64,000 nucleotides of DNA from Streptomyces sp. PT12 (GTDB lineage Bacteria > Actinomycetota > Actinomycetes > Streptomycetales > Streptomycetaceae), in assembly GCF_003311645.1 (NCBI RefSeq), contig NZ_QEST01000129.1, positions 124,001 to 188,000 of the forward strand, read 5' to 3'. How positions within the stretch are numbered: the first letter of the stretch is position 1; each line of letters opens with the position of its first letter. A program made the translations under genes and the position numbers. Below, piece by piece: positions 58,252 through 64,000 of the stretch. The notes below the pieces were generated by a model that was not told the origin of the DNA, made no database searches, and was given only the letters and a program-made list of their open reading frames with translations.

Positions 58252-60173
58252 GGGCGTGCTCCTTCCGCGGCAGCGGATTCGGCGGGTTCTTCTGTGTCGG
58301 CGGCCGTATCGACGGCTGCCTCGGCCGTCTCGGCCGTGTCGGCCGTCTCGGCCGTGTCGGCCGTGTCGGCCGTCCCGGCCGGTGTCCCGGCGGCCTCGTC
58401 GGGGACGAGTGGCGCGTCAGGTTGCAGGCGCTCCGCGAGATCGGCCAGCTCCTCGGGGACCTTGGCGGACTCGGTGCGGCCGAGCGAGGCCATCTCGACC
58501 ACCGTGTGCCCGTCGTCCCCCGTGAACGCGCGCACCCACACGCGGCGGCGTTGCAGCAGCAGCGAGCCCGCCAGGCCGACGACCGCGGCGAGCGAGCTGG
58601 CCAGCGCCCACTCGTTGCCCGCCTTGGTGGTGATCTGGAAGCTGGCCCACTGCTCGAGCCGGTCGAACGTGAGCGTCCCCATCCCCTCGGGCAGCTCGAC
58701 GGACTGGCCTGGCACGAGGTTGAAGCGGAACAGGTCGCCGGTCTCCTCGTCGCGCAGCTGCTCCATGTCGGAGGTGTCCAGCTGGTAGACGTTCTGCGGG
58801 AGGCCCGAGTTGACGCCGAGGTCGCCATGGAAGGCGTTCAGCGTGAGGACCGGCAGGTCGGGCTCGGGGAACGTGGAGTGCGGGCCGCGCTCGGCGTCGA
58901 TGTTGTACGTGGGGTTGAAGAAGCCCTGGAAGCCCAGCTGGTCGGGCTCGCCGTCGGGGCCCGTGTAGGTGCTGACCTTGATCACGCCGGTGGAGGTGAG
59001 CGCGGTGTCCTGCGGCAGGAACGGCACGGGCCCGTGGAACGCCAGCTCGCCCTGCGCGTCGGTGACCGTGACTACGGGCGCGTAGCCGTGGCCGAGAAGG
59101 CGGACGCGGGAGTCGCCCACGTGCAGCGGGTCGTTGACCTCGATCTCCGCCGCGCGCTCGGCGCCCTCCTGGTCCCACCACGTCACATCCGCGCGGAAGA
59201 GGGTCGGCGTGCCGAGGTCGACCGACTCGCGCGAGAAGTCGGAGTGGAACTCGTCGAGCCTGAAGCCGAACGGCTCGAGCTCGTTGACGTCGAAGAGGGT
59301 GCCCGACTCGAAGTCGTCGTACTGCGTGAGGGTGTTGGAGAAGCCCTCGCCCTGCACGACCAGCTTGCCGCCCTCCGAGTACCACAGGCGGCCCGCGGCG
59401 AAGGCGACGAGCATCACGACGAGCGCCAGGTGGAACACCAGGTTCCCGGCCTCGCGCAGATAGCCCTTCTCTGCGGCCACATGCGCGCCCCCCGGCCCGT
59501 CCTCGCGCAGGTCCGCGCGGAACCGCCGCCGCCGCAGCCGCCGTTGGGCCGCCGCGAGCACGTCATCCGGCGCGGCGTCGGTGCGCCACGTGGTGTAGGC
59601 GGGCATGCGGCTCAGCCGGCGCGGGGCGCGCGGCGGGCGGGCGCGCAGCTGGCCCACGAACTGCCATGCGCGCGGCACGATACAGCCGATGAGCGAGATA
59701 AACAGCAGCAGATAGATCGCCGAGAACCACACCGACGAGTACACGTTGAACAGCTGGAACGTCTCGTAGAACTCGGACAGCGCCGGGTTGCGCTCCCTGA
59801 AGTCCTCGGCGAGCGGCGCGTTGACGTTGTCCTGCGGGATCATCGAGCCGGGGATGGACGCGAGCGCCAGCAGGAAGAGCAGGATCAGCGCGACCCGCAT
59901 CGACGTGAGCTGCCGCCAGAACCACCGCGCCCACCCGGCGCACTCGCGGCCGAGCCACGCGAGCGCGCCGCGCGCCCCCGGCTCGCGCCGTCCGCCGAAC
60001 GACCCCGCGCCCGCCGCGCCGTCGCCCGCGCCCTCGCCGCCCCGGGGGCCGTCCTCCTCGTCGACGGGCGCGGTGGACAGCCCGGCCAGGGCCTCGGCGT
60101 CGTCGGACCGCTCGGCGTCCCGCCGGGCCTCGGCCCCCGCCTTCGCCTCTGCCTGCTGTGTGTCGTCCGTCAT
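58248..60173 (-). CDS. resB: Cytochrome c biogenesis protein ResB
   Basis: 641 residues. Helices near the N-terminus (MRVALILLFLLALASIPGSM), the family segment REAGNLVFHLALVVMLVAFA, a large external domain and a last helix LASSLAAVVGLAGSLLL. The C-terminal tail carries TAD/TAE tripeptide repeats coded by a 9-base tandem repeat (about 58312-58380). ATG 60173 is preferred over TTG 60191, which would overlap ccdA. It works with CcsB in haem delivery. Confidence 0.93.
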   Translation of the reverse strand: MTDDTQQAEAKAGAEARRDAERSDDAEALAGLSTAPVDEEDGPRGGEGAGDGAAGAGSFGGRREPGARGALAWLGRECAGWARWFWRQLTSMRVALILLFLLALASIPGSMIPQDNVNAPLAEDFRERNPALSEFYETFQLFNVYSSVWFSAIYLLLFISLIGCIVPRAWQFVGQLRARPPRAPRRLSRMPAYTTWRTDAAPDDVLAAAQRRLRRRRFRADLREDGPGGAHVAAEKGYLREAGNLVFHLALVVMLVAFAAGRLWYSEGGKLVVQGEGFSNTLTQYDDFESGTLFDVNELEPFGFRLDEFHSDFSRESVDLGTPTLFRADVTWWDQEGAERAAEIEVNDPLHVGDSRVRLLGHGYAPVVTVTDAQGELAFHGPVPFLPQDTALTSTGVIKVSTYTGPDGEPDQLGFQGFFNPTYNIDAERGPHSTFPEPDLPVLTLNAFHGDLGVNSGLPQNVYQLDTSDMEQLRDEETGDLFRFNLVPGQSVELPEGMGTLTFDRLEQWASFQITTKAGNEWALASSLAAVVGLAGSLLLQRRRVWVRAFTGDDGHTVVEMASLGRTESAKVPEELADLAERLQPDAPLVPDEAAGTPAGTADTADTAETADTAETAEAAVDTAADTEEPAESAAAEGARP

Positions 60174-60180
60174 GTGGCTG

Positions 60181-60924
60181 TCAGATCCCAACGGTGAATT
60201 CGGCGGACCAGACCTGCATCTCGTACACGAGATCGGCCCACACGCCGGTGACGAGCAGCACCCCCGTGGCGATCAGCATGCCGCCGCCGAGCCGCATCAC
60301 CCACACATGGTGCCGTTTGACCCAGGCGAACGCGCCCAGGGTCCTGCGGAACGCGAGGGCCGCGACGATGAACGGCAGCCCGAGCCCCAGACAGTACGCC
60401 AGGGTCAGCAGGGCGCCGCGCGTCGCGGTCGCCTCGTTGATCGCCAGGAACTGCACGGCGGCGAGCGTCGGCCCGATGCACGGCGTCCAGCCGATCCCGA
60501 AGACGACGCCGAGCATGGGCGCCCCGGCGAGCCCGACCCCCGGCCGCACATGCAGGCGGAACTCCCGCCCGCCGAGCCGCGGGATCACCCCCATGAACAC
60601 GAGTCCGAGCGCGATCGTCAGCGCGCCGAAGATCCGGGTCAGCAGCTCCTGGTGGCCGAGCAGCTCGGCGCCGAGGCCGCCGAAGAGCGCCCCCGTGGAG
60701 ACGAAGACCGCGGAGAAGCCGAGCACGAAAAGCAGCGCGCCGAGGAACATCCGGCCGCGCCGCGCCTCGTCGAGGTCGGCGCCGCCCACGCCCGTCACAT
60801 ACGAGAGATAGCCGGGCACGAGGGGCAGCACGCAGGGGGAGAAGAACGACACGAGACCGCCGAACAGCGCCACGGGCAACGCGAGCAGCAGCGCCCCGCT
60901 CAGCACGGTCTGGTTGTATCCCAC
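60181..60924 (-). CDS. ccdA: Thiol-disulfide transporter CcdA
   Basis: 247 residues, six helices. The two redox cysteines are in FFSPCVLPLVPGYLSY (helix 1) and GIGWTPCIGPTLAAVQ (helix 4). It passes electrons from cytoplasmic thioredoxin to TlpA outside. It begins 7 bases after the TlpA-like gene. Confidence 0.96.
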   Translation of the reverse strand: MGYNQTVLSGALLLALPVALFGGLVSFFSPCVLPLVPGYLSYVTGVGGADLDEARRGRMFLGALLFVLGFSAVFVSTGALFGGLGAELLGHQELLTRIFGALTIALGLVFMGVIPRLGGREFRLHVRPGVGLAGAPMLGVVFGIGWTPCIGPTLAAVQFLAINEATATRGALLTLAYCLGLGLPFIVAALAFRRTLGAFAWVKRHHVWVMRLGGGMLIATGVLLVTGVWADLVYEMQVWSAEFTVGI

Positions 60925-60931
60925 GCCCCGC

Positions 60932-61525
60932 TCACCCCTCCTCGGCCATCACCGGGGCGATCGCGGCGCGCAGCTCCTCCTCGGTGAGCGCCTTGAGCGC
61001 CCGCGCCGCGATGCGGCCCTCGCGGTCGATGACCAGCGTGGAGGGGATGGCCTGGGGGTTGAGGCTGCCCCGCGGGAATTCCAGGAGCAGCCGCCCGTCC
61101 GGGTCGTAGAGGCTGGGGTAGGGCACCTCGTGCTCGCGCTCGAACGCCGCGGCGTTCTCCCGTGTGCGGTCCCTGGTGTTGATCCCGATGAACTGCACGC
61201 CGTCGTCCGCGGTGTCCTCGGCGACCCGCACGAAGTTGTCGGCCTCGGCGATGCAGGGCGGGCACCACGAGCCCCAGATGTTGAGCACCACGACCTGGCC
61301 TCGGTAGTCGGAGAGCGCGAGCTGATCGCCTTCGACGGTGTCCCCCGCGAGGTCGGGGGCCTCCTGCCGGTCGGCCACGGGCACGGTGGTGATCTCCCCT
61401 GTGCCCTGGACGTAGTTGCTGTCGCCGCCGGAGGGCCCCGCCTGGTCGGCGCTGCATCCCGTGAGGAGCAGTCCCCCGGCGAAGGCACCGGCCACGGCCG
61501 CTCTAACGCTCCGGAACTGGATCAT
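60932..61525 (-). CDS. TlpA/ResA-type thioredoxin lipoprotein
   Basis: 197 residues. Lipobox LLLTGCSA, and a thioredoxin fold with NIWGSWCPPCIAEADN, the WCPPC active site of ResA-type proteins. It reduces apocytochrome c before haem attachment. It is the first gene of the maturation operon; the cis-Pro region reads PQAIPSTLVIDREGRI. Confidence 0.96.
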   Translation of the reverse strand: MIQFRSVRAAVAGAFAGGLLLTGCSADQAGPSGGDSNYVQGTGEITTVPVADRQEAPDLAGDTVEGDQLALSDYRGQVVVLNIWGSWCPPCIAEADNFVRVAEDTADDGVQFIGINTRDRTRENAAAFEREHEVPYPSLYDPDGRLLLEFPRGSLNPQAIPSTLVIDREGRIAARALKALTEEELRAAIAPVMAEEG

Positions 61526-61603
61526 GTGAAAAGTTTCCCATGCGTCCCTGAGTGATCTTCCCCGCCCCCCTATGGGGAGAAAAGCGGCGGTCGGCGGCCC
61601 CGC

Positions 61604-62281
61604 TCAGGCCCCGAATCCACCGGCCCCGCGCACGGGCTTGGCGCCGGCCCGCAGATGGACGGGGACCAGGTCGAGCGCCGGCTCGTCGTAGGTGATCGAG
61701 ACCAGCTCGTCGCCGTCGAAGGCGAAGCTGGTCAGCGACGCGAGCGTGCACTGCCGGCGCCGCGGGTCGTGCCACAGCCTGCGGCGCTCGACGTGGCTGC
61801 GCAGCACCCAGATCGGCAGCTGGTGGCTCACCGCGACCGCCTCGTGACCGCGCGCGGCGTCCCGCGCGGCGGCGAGCGCGGCGGTCATGCGCACCACCTG
61901 GTTCACATAGGGCTCGCCCCACGACGGCCTGAACGGGTTGCGCAGCAGCGGCCAGTTGGCGGGCTTGCGCAGGGCGCCGTCGCCGACGCCGAACTCCTTG
62001 CCCTGGAACGCGTTGGCCGCCTCGATCAGCCGCTCGTCCGTCGCCGTGGGCAGGCCGTGCGCCGCGGCGATGGGCTCGGCGGTCTCCTGGGCCCGCTCCA
62101 GCGGCGAGGCCACCACGTGCGCGATGTCGCGCCCGGCCAGGTGCCCGGCCACGCGCTCGGCCATGCGCCGCCCGAGCTCGGAGAGGTGGTAGCCGGGCAG
62201 GCGGCCGTAGAGCACCCCGTCGGGGTTGGCCACCTCCCCGTGCCGCACGAGGTGCACCACGGTCCGTTCGCCGCCGCTCAT
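61604..62281 (-). CDS. Histidine phosphatase superfamily protein
   Basis: 225 residues. The phosphoglycerate-mutase-like motif VVHLVRHGEVANPDG carries the catalytic His; the second His is in AVAVSHQLPIWVLR and the acid loop in SPLERAQETAEPIA. The substrate is unknown. It lies between hemL and the cytochrome operon, all on the same strand. Confidence 0.92.
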   Translation of the reverse strand: MSGGERTVVHLVRHGEVANPDGVLYGRLPGYHLSELGRRMAERVAGHLAGRDIAHVVASPLERAQETAEPIAAAHGLPTATDERLIEAANAFQGKEFGVGDGALRKPANWPLLRNPFRPSWGEPYVNQVVRMTAALAAARDAARGHEAVAVSHQLPIWVLRSHVERRRLWHDPRRRQCTLASLTSFAFDGDELVSITYDEPALDLVPVHLRAGAKPVRGAGGFGA

Positions 62282-62355
62282 GTTCCCGTTCCCGCCCGCC
62301 GTCTCGCCGCCCGCTATCCCGCTTCGTCCCACGCCCCGTGGCGCCCGCTGCCGCC

Positions 62356-63741
62356 TCATGACCCGTCGGGCCCTGGGCCCGGCTCCAGCTCGGCCGCCGC
62401 CCCTGGCGCGGGGTCGGGACCGCGGTCCGCCCGCGCCGCCGCGCGCGCCGCCGCGGGCAGCGCCTCGGCGATCCGCTCCAGCGCCTCGTCGTCGTGCGCG
62501 GTCGACACGAACCACGTCTCGAACGCCGAAGGCGGCAGGTGCACGCCGCCGTTCAGCATCGCGTGGAAGAACGCCCCGTAGCGGAACGCGTCCTGCCGCC
62601 GCGCCGACGCGAAGTCGACCACGTCCTCGTCCGCGCCCGTGAAGAACACCGAGAACATGCTGCCGGCCGCGTTGATCCGGTGCGCCACGCCCTCCTTAGC
62701 GAGCGCCGCCCCGACCAGCCCGCGCAGCTCGGCCGCCGCGGCGTCCACGCGCGCGTACGCGGCGTCGTCGAGCAGCCGCAGCTGGGCGAGGCCCGCCGCG
62801 GTGGCCACCGGGTTCCCCGAGAGCGTGCCCGCCTGGTACACGGGCCCCGCGGGCGCGAGCCGGTCCATCACGTCGGCGCGCCCGCCGAACGCCGCGGCGG
62901 GGAAGCCGCCGCCCATCACCTTGCCGAAGGTCATCAGGTCGGGCGCCACGCCCTCGATGCCGTACCAGCCGGCCCGGCTCAGCCTGAAGCCCGTCATCAC
63001 CTCGTCGGAGATCAGCAGCGCGCCATGCGCCCGGCACAGGTCGGCCAGGCCCTGGTTGAAGCCCTCGCGCGGCGGGACGAGCCCCATGTTCCCCGGCACC
63101 GCCTCGGTGATCACACACGCGATCTCGCCCGGGTGCGCCTCGAACGCCGCGCGCACCGCGCCGAGATCGTTGTACGGCAGCACCACGGTCTCCCCGGCCT
63201 GCGCGCCCGTGACCCCCGGGGTGTCGGGCAGCCCGAACGTCGCGACCCCCGACCCGGCCGCGGCGAGCAGCGCGTCCACGTGGCCGTGGTAACACCCCGC
63301 GAACTTGATCACCTTGGCCCGCCCCGTGAAGCCCCTGGCGAGCCGGATCGCGGACATGGTGGCCTCGGTGCCGGACGAGACGAGCCTGACCCGTTCCACG
63401 GGGGCGACGCGGGAGCAGATCTCCTCGGCGAGCTCGACCTCGCCCGGCGTGGGCGTGCCGAACGACGTGCCGCGCCCGACGGCCTCCCGCACCGCCTCGA
63501 CCACCGCGGGGTGCGCGTGCCCGAGGATCATCGGCCCCCACGAGCACACCAGATCCACATATTCCCGGCCGTCCACGTCCGTGAGATAGGCCCCGGCCCC
63601 CGACCCCATGAAACGGGGCGTGCCCCCCACCGCGCCGAACGCGCGCACCGGCGAGTTGACCCCGCCCGGGGTGACGCGGGCGGCGCGGGCGAAGAGCGTC
63701 TGTGAGACTGTGGCTTCGTAGGATTGAGTCACGCGGTCCAT
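62356..63741 (-). CDS. hemL: Glutamate-1-semialdehyde 2,1-aminomutase HemL
   Basis: 461 residues. The PLP lysine is in [20 protein letters not shown], the phosphate-binding region in [20 protein letters not shown], and [16 protein letters not shown] is the Asp segment. It makes 5-aminolevulinate, the haem precursor. ATG 63741 follows an AAGGGG-like element. The last 30 residues are a Pro/Gly/Glu-rich extension. It precedes the cytochrome c maturation genes that use haem. Confidence 0.97.
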   Translation of the reverse strand: MDRVTQSYEATVSQTLFARAARVTPGGVNSPVRAFGAVGGTPRFMGSGAGAYLTDVDGREYVDLVCSWGPMILGHAHPAVVEAVREAVGRGTSFGTPTPGEVELAEEICSRVAPVERVRLVSSGTEATMSAIRLARGFTGRAKVIKFAGCYHGHVDALLAAAGSGVATFGLPDTPGVTGAQAGETVVLPYNDLGAVRAAFEAHPGEIACVITEAVPGNMGLVPPREGFNQGLADLCRAHGALLISDEVMTGFRLSRAGWYGIEGVAPDLMTFGKVMGGGFPAAAFGGRADVMDRLAPAGPVYQAGTLSGNPVATAAGLAQLRLLDDAAYARVDAAAAELRGLVGAALAKEGVAHRINAAGSMFSVFFTGADEDVVDFASARRQDAFRYGAFFHAMLNGGVHLPPSAFETWFVSTAHDDEALERIAEALPAAARAAARADRGPDPAPGAAAELEPGPGPDGS

Positions 63742-63859
63742 GGTGACATTCAGCCCCTTACAGCTCGGTGTCAGGGCGTTTCGCAGCCGTCTGGCGGGGG
63801 AGGTGTCTGAAACGATGATCGGGTTGTGCGGCGGGGGTCGCGAGTAGTCAGGTGGTGAC

Positions 63860-64000
63860 ATGCAGCGCGGTGGCGAAGTCGGCGAGGGCACCGGGGGCCT
63901 CGGACCGGAGCCCGCGCCGCGTGCGCGCTCACGCAGGGGGCGGCATCGCCGGAAGGCGGCGGAGAACGGCGAGTTCGACCTCAAGGGCAGAGCGGGTCGC
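63860..64000 (+). CDS. Possible gene start, product unknown (cut by the window edge)
   Basis: ATG 63860 opens a frame that is still open at 64000, with AGGTGG 4-9 bases upstream. The 47 residues visible include a basic region [20 protein letters not shown]. It is divergent from hemL, at a distance suitable for a shared promoter region. No family is recognised from so short a piece. Confidence 0.45.
   Translation, partial: MQRGGEVGEGTGGLGPEPAPRARSRRGRHRRKAAENGEFDLKGRAGR

Noticed and set aside
1-64000. tRNA or rRNA genes, prophage or complete insertion sequences
   Set aside because: None recognised by eye on either strand: no cloverleaf with CCA-type context, no intact transposase or integrase. 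A tRNAscan and profile search would settle this.

Overview
The window is high-GC actinobacterial chromosome, almost certainly Streptomyces. Third codon positions are nearly all G or C, GTG starts are common, many starts look leaderless, and marker genes of the genus are present: glnR, nur, rsiG, mshD (mycothiol), the futalosine-route genes mqnL and mqnP, and one in-frame TTA (bldA-type) codon. As far as I recall the Streptomyces coelicolor map, two normally separate core blocks are joined here: the ppk-mshD-glnR-nur-rsiG block with pit and pst, and the mqn-ccs-hemL block. Comparisons with other genomes are from memory, because no search could be run.

Layout. 1-5.8 kb: truncated NUDIX gene, ppk with an IS481-like HTH remnant upstream, mshD, and a secreted 5'-nucleotidase. 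5.8-8.0 kb: phosphopantetheinyl transferase, a metallophosphoesterase and soxR. 8.0-11.2 kb: a wrecked sensor kinase, a repeat-rich scar, a LacI regulator and glnR. 11.3-16.3 kb: a MoaD/ThiS-like protein, a membrane protein, an LmeA-like protein, a Cys leader peptide ahead of a thiosulfate sulfurtransferase and its SseC-like partner, a DsrE protein, two microproteins (27 and 33 aa) and a nitrobindin-like protein. 16.3-16.7 kb holds an 80-bp near-perfect duplication.

16.7-22.9 kb: SDR, nur, ygfZ-like, dtd, rsiG, asparaginase and an Eis-like acetyltransferase. 22.9-28.2 kb: a cassette of small membrane protein, GntR regulator, HAD hydrolase and phosphotransferase, then an MMPL transporter. 28.5-31.2 kb: a two-component system and an ankyrin protein. 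31.4-38.1 kb is accessory and decaying: an oxidoreductase remnant, MFS/TetR pair, FAD monooxygenase/TetR pair, a broken GyrI-like gene and a hemerythrin remnant. 38.3-39.7 kb: XRE, HbhA-like and DUF2516 genes, in the same order as Rv0474-Rv0476 of M. tuberculosis.

39.8-49.0 kb is the phosphate supply section: a PhoU-like protein with Pit, a large secreted subtilase, then pstSCAB with a clear four-unit PHO box. 49.1-54.2 kb: csoR with a matching operator, lipoproteins, PAP2 phosphatase, and a possible remnant of a type IV secretion-like locus. 54.2-64 kb: menaquinone genes, the cytochrome c maturation operon, a histidine phosphatase and hemL.

Functionally, the window centres on phosphate (ppk, pst, pit, nucleotidase) and its link to nitrogen control (glnR), on redox and sulfur handling (mycothiol, SoxR, sulfurtransferase, DsrE), on metal sensing (Nur, CsoR) and on respiration (menaquinone, cytochrome c, haem). 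The least understood parts are the GntR-HAD-phosphotransferase cassette, the two microproteins, the Cys leader peptide and the 16.4-kb repeat element.
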